Source: Lysobacter sp. ISL-50 (lineage in GTDB: Bacteria; Pseudomonadota; Gammaproteobacteria; Xanthomonadales; Xanthomonadaceae). Taken from it: a stretch of DNA of 64,000 bases. The stretch is taken from the NCBI RefSeq assembly GCF_018612875.1, contig NZ_JAGGRI010000017.1, positions 186,001 through 250,000 of the forward strand. The letters are read 5' to 3'. A model generated the notes under the pieces. The model did not search any database, was not told the origin of the DNA, and saw nothing but the letters and a program-made list of their open reading frames with translations. The position numbers and the translations under genes are program-made. This document shows positions 45,669 to 54,965 of this stretch, one piece after another (position 1 is the first letter of the stretch; every line of letters starts with the position of its first letter).

Positions 45669-47147
45669 ATGTCCGTCTCCTATTCCCTGCGCGAGCAGTG
45701 GTTCGGCAATGTCCGCGGCGACCTTTTGTCCGGCCTGCTGGTCGCGCTGGCGCTCATTCCTGAAGCCATCGCGTTCTCCATCATCGCCGGCGTCGACCCC
45801 AAGGTCGGCCTGTATGCCTCGTTCTGCATCGCCGTGATCACCGCGATCGCCGGCGGCCGGCCGGGCATGATTTCCGCCGCAACCGGGGCCATGGCGCTGC
45901 TGATGGTGGGCTTGGTCAAGGACCACGGCGTGCAATACCTTTTCGCCGCCACGATACTGACCGGCGTCCTGCAGATCGGTGCGGGCGCATTGCGGTTGAA
46001 CGCCTTGATGCGCTTCGTTTCCCGTTCGGTGGTGACCGGCTTCGTCAATGCGCTGGCCATCCTGATCTTCCTGGCCCAGTTGCCGGAACTGATCGGCATG
46101 CCGTGGACGGTTTATGCGGTCTGTGCGGCAGGCTTGGCGATCATCTACCTGCTGCCGTTGGCGACGCGCGCGGTGCCGTCGCCTTTGGTCGCCATCGTCG
46201 TCTTGACCGCGGTGGCGATGGGGCTCGGGCTGGACATCCGGACCGTCAGCGATATGGGCCAGCTACCCAGCGAACTGCCGCGCTTCCTGCTCCCCGACGT
46301 GCCGCTGACCTGGGAGACCTTGCGGATCTTGCTGCCGGTGTCGGCGACGTTGGCCGTGGTCGGCCTGCTGGAGTCCCTGATGACCGCGCAGATCGTCGAG
46401 GACATGACCGATACGCCGACCCACCGTCGCCGCGAATGCGGCGGCCAAGGCGCGGCCAACATCGTTGCGGGCCTGTTCGGCGGCATGGCGGGCTGCGCGA
46501 TGATCGGCCAGTCGGTCATTAACGTGACTGCGGGCGGGCGCGGTCGCCTGTCCTGCCTCGTCGCCGGCGTGGTGCTCCTGCTGTTGGTGGTCTATGCGTC
46601 CGAGTGGGTCGGGCGCATTCCGATGGCGGCGCTGGTAGCGGTCATGATCATGGTCAGCATCGGTACGTTTCAGTGGAAGTCGATCGCCGACCTCAGGGCG
46701 CATCCGGCGAGCGCGTCGATCATCATGATCGGTACGGTCGTCGTCACCGTCGCCACCCATGACCTCGCCAAGGGCGTGCTGACCGGCGTGCTGCTGACGG
46801 CGCTGTCGTTCGCCCGCCGGGTCAGCGCGATGCTGGAAGTCGACGATCACGAGCGCGAGGACGGCGTCCGCGTCTATTCGGTGCGCGGCGAAGTCTTCTT
46901 CGCCTCCGCCACCCAGTTCGTCAACAGTTTCGACTTCATCCACGCGGCGAAGACGGTGGTCATCGACCTGACCGCGGCGCACTTCTGGGATCTGAGCGCG
47001 GTCGGCGCGCTCGATCGCGTCGTGCTGAAGCTGCGGGCGCATGGCGCCGAGGTCGACGTCGTTGGCCTGAACCACGCCAGCGAGACGCTAGTGGAACGGT
47101 TTAACCAGCATCGGGACAAAAACTCGACCTTGAACCTCGGCCACTGA
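45669..47147 (+). CDS. SulP-family anion transporter with STAS domain
   Basis: The ATG at 45669 follows GGAG; 492 residues. The membrane part has the SulP hallmarks ([49 protein letters not shown]). The C-terminal STAS domain runs from about residue 395 ([40 protein letters not shown]). SulP proteins carry sulfate, bicarbonate or organic anions across the inner membrane. No carbonic anhydrase or sulfate-assimilation gene is adjacent to decide. It stands alone opposite the CadC-like regulator. Confidence 0.9.
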   Translation: MSVSYSLREQWFGNVRGDLLSGLLVALALIPEAIAFSIIAGVDPKVGLYASFCIAVITAIAGGRPGMISAATGAMALLMVGLVKDHGVQYLFAATILTGVLQIGAGALRLNALMRFVSRSVVTGFVNALAILIFLAQLPELIGMPWTVYAVCAAGLAIIYLLPLATRAVPSPLVAIVVLTAVAMGLGLDIRTVSDMGQLPSELPRFLLPDVPLTWETLRILLPVSATLAVVGLLESLMTAQIVEDMTDTPTHRRRECGGQGAANIVAGLFGGMAGCAMIGQSVINVTAGGRGRLSCLVAGVVLLLLVVYASEWVGRIPMAALVAVMIMVSIGTFQWKSIADLRAHPASASIIMIGTVVVTVATHDLAKGVLTGVLLTALSFARRVSAMLEVDDHEREDGVRVYSVRGEVFFASATQFVNSFDFIHAAKTVVIDLTAAHFWDLSAVGALDRVVLKLRAHGAEVDVVGLNHASETLVERFNQHRDKNSTLNLGH

Positions 47148-47410
47148 CCGCCATCGAGTTGGCGGGCGCGCGCTCCTGGCCGACAACGGACATCGACTCG
47201 CGGATCAAGCTCTTCGTAGGGAAGAGCCGATGCCATCGTAGTTCCCTGATGCGCGCGGAATCTGCGGGCCTCGCGGAACGACGGCGGTCGGTGGCGATGC
47301 GGCAGCGGAAGCGGCGGCGACCTCCCTGCCTTCCGACCGCCCTTGCGTTCGTTGTGGCGGACGGTCGGGTAATCGCTGCGATCGCGGACCATAAACGGCA
47401 GGCCGAACGG

Positions 47411-47444
47411 TTGACAGCATCATCGTTTCGTTTATTCTAGAAAC
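47411..47444 (+). promoter_or_regulatory. ArsR-controlled promoter, probably leaderless
   Basis: TTGACA (47411-47416), a 16-bp spacer and TATTCT (47433-47438) form a good sigma70-type promoter. Transcription would start about 7 bp after the -10, which is the A of the arsR ATG at 47445, and no Shine-Dalgarno precedes that ATG. GTTTC (47425-47429) and GAAAC (47440-47444) form an inverted repeat over the -10, a likely repressor site. Confidence 0.65.
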
Positions 47445-47807
47445 ATGGAAATGCAAAATGCAACCATCGCCTTGGCGGCCCTGGGCCACACAACCCGCTT
47501 GGCGATCTTTCGTTTGCTGGTCGAGGCCGGCCGCGACGGCCGCATGGCTGGCGATATCGCCGAGGCGCTGGCCCTGCCCGGTGCGACGGCGTCGTTCCAC
47601 TTCAAGGAACTCAGTGCCGCCGGCCTGATCCAGGGTGAGTCGCGCGGCCGGTTCATTTGCTACACGGCGAATTTCGATGCCATGAACGGGTTGATCGAAT
47701 TTCTAACCCGTAATTGCTGCGGTAACGACGCATCGCAATGCGTGCCGGCGATCTGCCCTCCGGCTCAGGCGAAGCCAGTCAAGCGCAAGGGGGCGGTCGC
47801 GCAATGA
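47445..47807 (+). CDS. arsR: ArsR-family arsenic-responsive repressor
   Basis: This 120-residue winged-helix protein (LGHTTRLAIFRLLVEAGRDG, recognition helix ALPGATASFHFKELSAAGLI) has Cys91, Cys92, Cys99 and Cys104 in NCCGNDASQCVPAIC at its C-terminus. It lacks the classical ELCVCDL motif in the DNA-binding helix. This matches the alternative C-terminal As(III) site known from Acidithiobacillus-type ArsR. It starts a three-gene arsenic operon and overlaps acr3 as ATGA. Confidence 0.92.
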   Translation: MEMQNATIALAALGHTTRLAIFRLLVEAGRDGRMAGDIAEALALPGATASFHFKELSAAGLIQGESRGRFICYTANFDAMNGLIEFLTRNCCGNDASQCVPAICPPAQAKPVKRKGAVAQ

Positions 47808-48877
47808 GTGCCACAGTTGAGGCGTCCGCCGATCAGCCGCTGTCGCGTCGGATGGGCTCGTTCGAGCGCAACCTCACTTGGTGGGTGCTCGCTTGCATTG
47901 TCGTCGGTACCGCTCTGGGCTATCTCTTCCCAGGGCTGTTCGCCACGCTTGGTGCGGCGCAGATCGCCAAGGTCAACCTGCCGGTAGCGGTGCTGATCTG
48001 GCTGATGATCATCCCAATGCTGCTGAAGATCGACTACGCCGCGATGGGACAGGTGAAGCGGCATTGGCGCGGCATCGGCGTCACCTTGTTCGTCAACTGG
48101 GCGGTCAAGCCGTTTTCGATGGCGCTGCTTGCCTGGATATTCATCCGCCACGTCTTCGCCGGCTATCTGCCCGCCGAGCAACTCGATTCCTATGTCGCCG
48201 GACTGATTCTGCTGGCAGCGGCGCCATGCACGGCGATGGTCTTCGTCTGGAGCAACCTGTGCGACGGCGACCCGGAGTTCACCCTCAGCCAGGTCGCGCT
48301 CAACGATCTGATCATGGTGATCGCATTCGCGCCGATCGTGGGGTTGCTGCTCGGGATTTCTTCGATCGCGGTGCCGTGGCCGACGTTGATGCTGTCGGTG
48401 GGTCTGTACATCGTGGTACCGGTGCTGATCGCGGCGATCCTGCGCAAGGTCGTGTTGTCGCGGAGCGGTGAGGCGGGGCTGCAAGCGCTCCTTAAGCGTC
48501 TAGGGCCGATTTCGCTGGGTTCGTTGCTGCTCATGCTGGTGCTGCTGTTCGGTTTCCAGGGAAGGCAGATCGTCGCGCAGCCGGCGATCATTGCGATGCT
48601 CGCGGTACCGATCCTGATCCAGGTGTACTTCAACTCCGGCGTCTCGTATTGGCTCAATCGCAAGCTGGGGGTCGCGCATTGCGTGGCAGGGCCGTCGGCA
48701 CTGATCGGCGCCAGCAATTTCTTCGAACTCGCAGTCGCCGCGGCCGTAGGCATTTTCGGCGTGCATTCCGGCGCCGCGCTGGCGACGGTGGTGGGTGTCC
48801 TGGTGGAAGTGCCCGTGATGCTGTCGGTGGTCCGCATCGTCAACTCGTCCAAGGGCTGGTATGGCGCCCGCGCCTGA
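47804..48877 (+). CDS. acr3: Arsenite efflux permease Acr3
   Basis: This 357-residue protein has about ten membrane helices and the Acr3 signatures NLPVAVLIWLMIIPMLLKID and LILLAAAPCTAMVFVWSNLC (with the essential Cys) and FVNWAVKPFSM. It pumps As(III) out of the cytoplasm by proton antiport. The ATG at 47804 overlaps the arsR stop, so translation is coupled. The arsenate reductase follows after 27 bp. Confidence 0.95.
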   Translation: MSATVEASADQPLSRRMGSFERNLTWWVLACIVVGTALGYLFPGLFATLGAAQIAKVNLPVAVLIWLMIIPMLLKIDYAAMGQVKRHWRGIGVTLFVNWAVKPFSMALLAWIFIRHVFAGYLPAEQLDSYVAGLILLAAAPCTAMVFVWSNLCDGDPEFTLSQVALNDLIMVIAFAPIVGLLLGISSIAVPWPTLMLSVGLYIVVPVLIAAILRKVVLSRSGEAGLQALLKRLGPISLGSLLLMLVLLFGFQGRQIVAQPAIIAMLAVPILIQVYFNSGVSYWLNRKLGVAHCVAGPSALIGASNFFELAVAAAVGIFGVHSGAALATVVGVLVEVPVMLSVVRIVNSSKGWYGARA

Positions 48878-48904
48878 TCAAGCAGCACGTCTCCCGGAGC
48901 ACCA

Positions 48905-49396
48905 ATGAACGGCCAGTACAACGTCTTGTTTTTATGCACGGGCAACTCTGCCCGCAGCATCATCGCCGAAGCGGTGGCGAACCAGTTGGGTAAGGGGCGC
49001 ATCACTGCCTACAGCGCGGGGAGCCAGCCGCGGGGCGGGGTGCATCCTGTCGCGATCGAGGTTTTGAACAAGGCCGGGTTACCGACGGCTGAACTGCGCA
49101 GCAAGGCGTGGGATGAATTCGCCAAGCCTGGTGCGCCCGAGATGGATCTGGTCATCACGGTATGCGATCGCGCCGCCGGGGAAAGCTGCCCGATCTGGCC
49201 GGGGCAGCCCGCTACCGCGCATTGGGGGATCGAAGATCCTGCCGATGCCATGGGATCTCCCGAGCATATCCAGAAGGCTTTCACGAATGTGATGCTGCTG
49301 TTGCAACACCGCATCTCGCTCCTGCTCGCGCTGAAGGTTGAAGCGCTGGATCGATTGGTGATGCAGACGGCGGCCCGGAAGATCGGAAAGGACTAG
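48905..49396 (+). CDS. arsC: Arsenate reductase, low-MW phosphatase type
   Basis: This 163-residue protein begins YNVLFLCTGNSARSIIAEAV, with the P-loop CTGNSARS (Cys11) of the low-molecular-weight phosphatase-like ArsC class. Cys87 and Cys95 (TVCDRAAGESCPIWPG) supply the redox relay. It reduces arsenate to arsenite for export by Acr3. It is the last gene of the operon. Confidence 0.94.
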   Translation: MNGQYNVLFLCTGNSARSIIAEAVANQLGKGRITAYSAGSQPRGGVHPVAIEVLNKAGLPTAELRSKAWDEFAKPGAPEMDLVITVCDRAAGESCPIWPGQPATAHWGIEDPADAMGSPEHIQKAFTNVMLLLQHRISLLLALKVEALDRLVMQTAARKIGKD

Positions 49397-49449
49397 TTAC
49401 GCGGGATCGGGATCGATCCCCGGGATCAGCGCACTTCCAACTGCCCGAG

Positions 49450-49610
49450 TTCGAATCGGTCTTCTCACGCCGGGGAATACTGGGAGTCGGCCAGCTATAT
49501 CGAGAGCAACGACGCCATCGGCGAAGCCGTGGATGACGCCGCCGCTGACCTCATGGCGCGTGTGAATGCTCCGGGCAAGGGGGGGCTGTCGCGGCGGCGG
49601 TTGATAATTG
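49450..49610 (+). pseudogene. Possible 3' gene relic
   Basis: One plus-strand frame reads YWESASYIESNDAIGEAVDD and then AAADLMARVNAPGKGG, a protein-like helical C-terminus. It has no plausible start or upstream domain, and the frame then runs on into low-quality sequence. It may be the tail of a lost lipoprotein gene. The evidence is weak. Confidence 0.2.
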
Positions 49611-49676
49611 TTCCGGGACTTGAATGCCCCCGGCTTCTTGCGGAGCCGGCAATTCTGGCCCCTGATGCTCAAGAAA

Positions 49677-50285
49677 CTACTCTCGCGAGAGGATGGCTTC
49701 TACACGCCGATTCTTGGCGCGACCGCCCGAGTCATCGCTGCCGTCTGGGCGTTGGTTGGGGGCGACGGGATCGGCTTCGCCGTAACCGGCGGCCTGGAGG
49801 CGTTCGGTCGGTACGCCGTTTGCGGTCATCCACGTTTTCACCGCGTCGGCGCGACGCTTGGACAGGCCGAGGTTGTAGGCGTCGTCGCCTTTCGCGTCCG
49901 TGTAACCCTTGAGTCGTACCGTGCCGTGGGTCTTGCCGATCAACGCCGCAAGCGTGCGCAAGTTCTCTTCCGCAGCCGGCAAGATGTCGGCTTGGTCGAA
50001 CGCGAACAGCGTGTCGGCAGGCAGGGCGACATGGATTTCGTGGTCGCGGATTTCGCCGCCGAGGGCACGGACAAGGCCCTGCAATTCCGAGACTCGGCCT
50101 GTCAGTCCGCTTACGTTGCCGCTCAGTGCGGACCCGCCGTTGCGCGCCGGAACGGCAGGCGTCGTTGCAGGGGCGGTCGATGCAGCCGGTGCTTGCGTGG
50201 CCTGCTGCGCTGCGGGCTGCTCGCGCGTGCAGCCGGGCGCGAACAGCGCGAGCAGCGCGACAATGAGTCCGGCAATCCGCTTCAT
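49677..50285 (-). CDS. OmpA-family peptidoglycan-associated lipoprotein
   Basis: The ATG at 50285 overlaps the previous stop (ATGA) and gives 202 residues. A lipoprotein signal with lipobox FAPGC (MKRIAGLIVALLALFAPGC) is followed by an Ala/Pro/Thr linker. An OmpA C-terminal domain carries the peptidoglycan-binding pattern (LFAFDQADILPAAEENLRTL, then GYTDAKGDDAYNLGLSKRRA). It anchors the outer membrane to the wall. A DUF-type segment before the OmpA core (LVRALGGEIRDHEIHVALPA) resembles YiaD/OOP-type proteins. It is co-transcribed with the upstream lipoprotein. Confidence 0.9.
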   Translation of the reverse strand: MKRIAGLIVALLALFAPGCTREQPAAQQATQAPAASTAPATTPAVPARNGGSALSGNVSGLTGRVSELQGLVRALGGEIRDHEIHVALPADTLFAFDQADILPAAEENLRTLAALIGKTHGTVRLKGYTDAKGDDAYNLGLSKRRADAVKTWMTANGVPTERLQAAGYGEADPVAPNQRPDGSDDSGGRAKNRRVEAILSRE

Positions 50286-50836
50286 CGGTGCACGGTCACG
50301 CCGTCGAACGGGCCGACATCGGGAATGTTGATCGAAACGGTAGCGGAACCGGCCGGAGGTGCGGGGAACTTGAACCACACCGCCGCTTGCGAGCCGCGAT
50401 TGATGTCCAGACGCAGCACTCTCCCGGTGGGAGCGACGGGAGAGGCCATCGGTTTGCCAGTGTCGTCTCTGAGAACGCTGTAGCGCTGCGATGTGCTGTC
50501 ATCGACAACACTCACATCCTCAATTTTCTGATCGATGAAAAACAGGTTCTTGTCAGGGGCGGGTTTCACCTGGAACTGCACGGTAAGCAAATTGCCGGTG
50601 ACCGTGGCTTTGGTGAGATCCCATTGCGAGCCCTGCGGGCCGGACTGAGTGGCCATCGGCGCAGATGCGACGGCGGACGCGCGATCTGGCGGGGCGATGG
50701 TTGGATTCGCCGCTTCCGGTGCGGACGCCGGCGAGGTGGCAGGCGGCGTATTTGCGGTCTCGGCGGGAGGCGTGGGCTGCGAGCACGACGCCAGCGACAT
50801 GGCAACGACAAACGTGGCAGTACGGGGAATCATCAT
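50282..50836 (-). CDS. Putative lipoprotein, unknown function
   Basis: Starting at one of two adjacent ATGs (50836 or 50833) this gives about 184 residues. A lipoprotein signal ends in MSLASCS (lipobox Cys). A Pro/Ala/Thr-rich linker to about residue 60 follows, then a compact beta-rich domain (WDLTKATVTGNLLTVQFQVK to ATVSINIPDVGPFDGVTV). I do not recognise the domain. It resembles small periplasmic immunoglobulin-like domains often encoded next to OmpA lipoproteins. It is translationally coupled to the OmpA-like gene. Confidence 0.72.
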   Translation of the reverse strand: MMIPRTATFVVAMSLASCSQPTPPAETANTPPATSPASAPEAANPTIAPPDRASAVASAPMATQSGPQGSQWDLTKATVTGNLLTVQFQVKPAPDKNLFFIDQKIEDVSVVDDSTSQRYSVLRDDTGKPMASPVAPTGRVLRLDINRGSQAAVWFKFPAPPAGSATVSINIPDVGPFDGVTVHR

Positions 50837-51172
50837 CGATCCGTATCCGGCGTCTGGGAGTCCGATAATAAGCGCCGCGAGCAAACCAGGGCAACCTGGC
50901 GCGTGGCCTGCGGAAGGTCCGGACGCAGACGTCGTCAACCAATCTCGTCACCGCTATTGGTTCGCCTTTCGCAGGCATTTTCTCGATCAATCGCGTAAGT
51001 CCTTCTATTCGCTTCCTTCTCAGGGTGCCGGGCCATTTCTGCAGAGGAGATTCGGATGCCTGTCATATCTGTACGGTGACGCGTAAGGGCGGCATGCATC
51101 GCATTTAATTATTGCTGTGGACGCTAACGCGAACCTGGCGCAGAATCGCCGAATATCACGTCAGGTGGCGCA

Positions 51173-52309
51173 ATGGCACATTCGATGCTTTTCGCGTTGG
51201 TGCTGGCGGCGGGGACGCCGCTTCCCCAGGTCGATACCACGGCCGTCGCCACGGGCCTCAAGCACCCCTGGTCGATGGCCTTTCTTCCGGGCGGCGATTT
51301 TCTGGTCAGCGAAAAGCAGGGCGGTTTCGTCCGGGTCGCCGCGGATGGAACGAAATTTCCGATCGCGGGCATGCCGTCGGATATCGACAATGTTCGGCAA
51401 ACGCGAGCCGATAACAGCGGCCTGTTCGACGTCGTGCTGCATCCGGATTTTGTTCAGAACCGGCGGCTCTATTTTTCCTATGCCTCCAAGGATTCGACCG
51501 GATCGACCACTCGCTTGTCCACGGCGCGCCTGGTGGATGATGGACTTGTGGATATTCAGGTGCTGTTCGACGCGACTCCACGTTCCAGCGAGCGCTTCCA
51601 CTACGGTGGCGGACTGCTGATCGATCGCCATCGTCGGCTGTATCTGACCGTGGGCGAACGTCATTACCACGAACGCGACAATCCGCCGATGCCATCGGCG
51701 CAGGACCCTGCCAGCAGACACGGCAAGGTCTATCGATTCGCGCTCGACGGTCGGCCCGCCGCTGGCAATCCCGATTTTGGCGCCGATGCGGTTCCTGGAC
51801 TCTATGCGACCGGCATTCGCGCGGCTCAAGGCCTGGCGCAAGGTCCCGACGACGATCGCATCTGGATGTCCGAACACGGTCCAGTGGGCGGCGATGAGAT
51901 CAATATCCTGCGGCCGCGCGCCAACTACGGCTGGCCGGTGAAGACAGCGGGTGTCTATCGCGATCGTGAGTACGCTCCCAACTCGCTGCCCGGCGCGATC
52001 TACACCGCTCCTGCCTGGATCTGGAAAGATCGCACCGTAGCGCCGACCGGTTTGACGGTGTACAGCGGGTCGCAGTTTCCCCAGTGGCGCGGCGACCTGA
52101 TCATGACAGGCCTCGGCAGCGGCCACCTGATGCGCGTCGACCTCGATGGCGAACGCGTTGTCGGCATCGACTATCTCATCGGCGGCATCCGGTTTCGCAA
52201 TGTGAAGCAAGCCGCGGACGGCAAGCTTTATGCGTTGACGGACGAGCCTGAGGGCCGAATCCTGCGGTTGGAGCGAAAGGCGTCCACGGAAACTTCGCGA
52301 CCCCAATAG
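51173..52309 (+). CDS. PQQ-dependent aldose sugar dehydrogenase (YliI/Asd-like)
   Basis: This 378-residue protein has a short signal peptide (MLFALVLAAGTPLPQ). It shows the soluble glucose/aldose dehydrogenase six-bladed propeller pattern: ATGLKHPWSMAFLPGGDFLV, GLFDVVLHPDF, FHYGGGLLIDRHRRLYLTVG, HGKVYRFALDG, MSEHGPVGGDEINI and NYGWPV. The conserved His of this family (as in RFHYGG and SEHGP) are present. It would oxidise aldoses in the periplasm using PQQ. An ATG after CAGGTGG was chosen. It stands alone. Confidence 0.9.
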   Translation: MAHSMLFALVLAAGTPLPQVDTTAVATGLKHPWSMAFLPGGDFLVSEKQGGFVRVAADGTKFPIAGMPSDIDNVRQTRADNSGLFDVVLHPDFVQNRRLYFSYASKDSTGSTTRLSTARLVDDGLVDIQVLFDATPRSSERFHYGGGLLIDRHRRLYLTVGERHYHERDNPPMPSAQDPASRHGKVYRFALDGRPAAGNPDFGADAVPGLYATGIRAAQGLAQGPDDDRIWMSEHGPVGGDEINILRPRANYGWPVKTAGVYRDREYAPNSLPGAIYTAPAWIWKDRTVAPTGLTVYSGSQFPQWRGDLIMTGLGSGHLMRVDLDGERVVGIDYLIGGIRFRNVKQAADGKLYALTDEPEGRILRLERKASTETSRPQ

Positions 52310-52729
52310 CGATTGCATGCATTCGCACCGATGACTGCCCGCGGCCAAGCGGACATCGAAAGCCCTGCGGACCGAAGCCGTACTGTCATCAATAGGCGAC
52401 CGGGAGGCTTCGGCAATTACCCCGGTGTCTGGCGTAATCGCTTCAGCGCTTAAAGGCGCTTATGGATAGGCCGATCCGATTACGTCGGTGTGCATCCGAG
52501 GCGAGACGGAAAGCGGCCGGAGTTTGCCTGTCGGCCGAGTTAAAGGAACCGGCCGTCGGAAGACCCGAGCCCACACGAAACCGAAGCGCATCCATCGCCT
52601 CGGCCGCGGGCCGCCCGACCAAGGGCATCCACCTCTGGATTTGCCGCCGCGACGGCGACATTGCGCCGACATCGCCAATCCATAGTGCGGCACCGCCCGG
52701 ATCCGGCTGCGAGCCGGGGGCAGGCCCGG
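52310..52729. other. Non-coding gap, 420 bp
   Basis: No gene is seen. A possible weak hairpin (GCCCGG near 52695 with CCGGGGGC near 52713) lies just before the MlaA start. Confidence 0.4.
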
Positions 52730-53677
52730 ATGATCGCGATGAAGACCCTTCAATCTGTACTGCTCGCCTCAGCAGTCCTGGCGTTGAGCGCTTGCGCCGG
52801 CCAGTCCGCGAATTTGCGCGCGTCGGGGCCCGCGCCCGTTGAGGCAGCGGTGAGCCTGGCCGTCGAGCGCGAGGCGCTGGCATCGCCGGCCGAAGGCGAG
52901 CCGTCCTCGATCGCGCCGCTCGCGCGAGCGCGGATACCGACCCAACCCATCGAACAGGCGAGCGCGGCGACAGTGGGATACGGCGCGGATGTTCGCCGTG
53001 ACGAAGCTCCTGACGAATCCGCGGAAGCCGAAGAGACCGCCGCGGCGCTCTATACGGGCGCGGCGGTCCGAGATCCGTGGGAGCGCTACAACCGGCGCAT
53101 CCATCGCTTCAACAGCGCAGTCGACAAGCGTGTGCTGCGTCCGCTCGCAGTCGGCTACGCCAAGGCGATCCCGGCGCGGGTGCGGTCGGGCGTGTCCAAC
53201 TTCTTCGGTAATCTGGGCCAACCGGCCACGGCGATCAATCAAGCGTTGCAAGGCCGCCCCGTACCCGCGTTGAAATCGCTGGGGCGCTTCGCCGTCAATA
53301 CCACGCTGGGCATTGCCGGAGTGTTCGATCCGGCGGCGTACATGGGGCTGCCCGAACACGACGGCGAAGACTTCGGACAAACGCTGGCGAGTTGGGGCTG
53401 GCGCGACTCGCGCTACTTGGTGATGCCGTTGCTGGGACCGCGTACGGTCCGCGACGCCGCCGCCATCGTCGCCGACCAGCGGCTTTCGCCGTTGGCCTAC
53501 CTCGGCGACAGGGGGGCTGCGAGCGCCTTGCAACTGCTCGAGATCGTCGACGGCCGCACCCAGCTGATGCCGATGGACCGAATTCGGCAGGAGGTGTACG
53601 ACGACTACACCTTCGTGCGCGACGCCTGGACGCAGCGCCGACGCCATCGGATCGACGAGCGCGAAGCGGACGACTGA
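52730..53677 (+). CDS. mlaA: MlaA (VacJ) family phospholipid-transport lipoprotein
   Basis: The ATG at 52730 (MIAMKTL; 52739 is also possible) gives 315 residues with lipobox LSACA. The MlaA core runs from DPWERYNRRIHRFNSAVDKR through VSNFFGNLGQPATAINQALQ to GEDFGQTLASWGW and LVMPLLGPRTVRDA. It removes misplaced phospholipids from the outer leaflet of the outer membrane. The 90-residue acidic/Pro-rich region between lipobox and core is longer than usual. The rest of the mla operon is not in the window; RND genes follow after 115 bp. Confidence 0.93.
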   Translation: MIAMKTLQSVLLASAVLALSACAGQSANLRASGPAPVEAAVSLAVEREALASPAEGEPSSIAPLARARIPTQPIEQASAATVGYGADVRRDEAPDESAEAEETAAALYTGAAVRDPWERYNRRIHRFNSAVDKRVLRPLAVGYAKAIPARVRSGVSNFFGNLGQPATAINQALQGRPVPALKSLGRFAVNTTLGIAGVFDPAAYMGLPEHDGEDFGQTLASWGWRDSRYLVMPLLGPRTVRDAAAIVADQRLSPLAYLGDRGAASALQLLEIVDGRTQLMPMDRIRQEVYDDYTFVRDAWTQRRRHRIDEREADD

Positions 53678-53792
53678 AGCGCCGCGACATTTGCGCGACG
53701 CCTGCCTTCCATCCTGCCCCGAGCGTTCGACGGCGCGAAACGGTCCTGCGCCGCAGGCGCGAATGACGAGACGTTAAAAGGTCAATCTCGCA

Positions 53793-54965
53793 ATGAAACT
53801 TGCAGAAATCGCCATCGCCGGCGCCGCGGTCCTGATGCTTGCGGCGATCGTGAGCTTCCTGAAGAAGGAGGGCGTAAAAGCAGAGCCGCGGGCCGTGTTG
53901 CCGACGCCGGTCATGTCCGTGGCGCTGACGCGCGCGCGGATGGAGGAACTGCCGGTGCGCGTCGCGGCGAACGGCAGCGTCGCGGCCTGGCGCGAGGCCA
54001 TCGTCGGCAGCGAGAGCGACGGCTTGCGCCTGACCGAGGTGCGGGCCGACGTCGGCGATACGGTACGGCGCGGCGATGTGCTGGCCGTGCTCGACGCCGA
54101 GGTCGTCAAGGCCGAGCTGGCCGAGGCGAGCGCGGCGGTGGCCCAGGTCGAAGCCGAGGCGATGGAAGCGTCAGCGAACGCGTCGCGCGCCAAGGCGCTG
54201 GAAGGTTCCGGCGCTATGTCCGCGCAGCAGATCGCGCAATACTTCGCCGCGGCACAGACCGCGCGTGCGCGGCTGGAGGCGGCGCGCGCGGCCCAGCGGC
54301 GCCACCGCGTGCGCGTGGCCCAGGCGCGGGTACTGGCGCCGGACGACGGCGTGGTCAGCTCGCGCACCGCGACCGTCGGAGCCGTGGCGCCGGTGGGCGA
54401 GGAACTGTTCCGCGTCATCAAGGACGGCCGCCTGGAGTGGCGCGCGGTGGTGCCGGCGATGGACTTGGACAAGCTGCGGCGCGGCCAAACCGCGTCGTTG
54501 GCCATCGCCGGGCAGGCGCCGGTTCGCGGCGAATTGCGCGCGCTCGCACCCACCATCAGCGCCGAAACACGCAGCGGCCTGGCCTATGTCGATCTGCCGC
54601 GTGACGCCGCGATCCGCTCCGGCGCATTCGCCAGCGGCTACATCGAAGTGGGGCGCAGGCGTGCCCTGACGCTGCCGCAGAGCGCGGTATCGCTGCGCGA
54701 GGGCTTCAGCTACGTCATGCAAGTCGGCGCGGATGCCAAGGTGTCGAAGAAGAAGGTCGTCGTCGGCCGTCGCGCAGGCGCTCGGATCGAGATCATCGCG
54801 GGCTTGTTGCAGACCGATGATGTGATCGCATCCGGCCTGGGCTTCCTCAGCGACGGCGATCGGGTCGACGTCGTCGTCCGGTCCGGCGGCGACGACCTGG
54901 GCGACGGCGCGCTCGCCGTCGCCGCGGGGCGCGCCTTCGCGGCGCCAGCCTGGAGCGGGCCGTGA
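53793..54965 (+). CDS. RND efflux periplasmic adaptor (membrane fusion protein)
   Basis: This 390-residue protein has an N-terminal membrane segment (IAIAGAAVLMLAAIVSFL). Lipoyl/hairpin halves flank a helical hairpin (VGSESDGLRLTEVRADVGDT, then coiled region 115-175, then RVLAPDDGVVSSRTATVGAV), followed by beta-barrel and membrane-proximal domains. It couples the RND pump to an outer-membrane channel, which is not encoded here. Its stop overlaps the GTG start of the pump. Confidence 0.93.
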   Translation: MKLAEIAIAGAAVLMLAAIVSFLKKEGVKAEPRAVLPTPVMSVALTRARMEELPVRVAANGSVAAWREAIVGSESDGLRLTEVRADVGDTVRRGDVLAVLDAEVVKAELAEASAAVAQVEAEAMEASANASRAKALEGSGAMSAQQIAQYFAAAQTARARLEAARAAQRRHRVRVAQARVLAPDDGVVSSRTATVGAVAPVGEELFRVIKDGRLEWRAVVPAMDLDKLRRGQTASLAIAGQAPVRGELRALAPTISAETRSGLAYVDLPRDAAIRSGAFASGYIEVGRRRALTLPQSAVSLREGFSYVMQVGADAKVSKKKVVVGRRAGARIEIIAGLLQTDDVIASGLGFLSDGDRVDVVVRSGGDDLGDGALAVAAGRAFAAPAWSGP

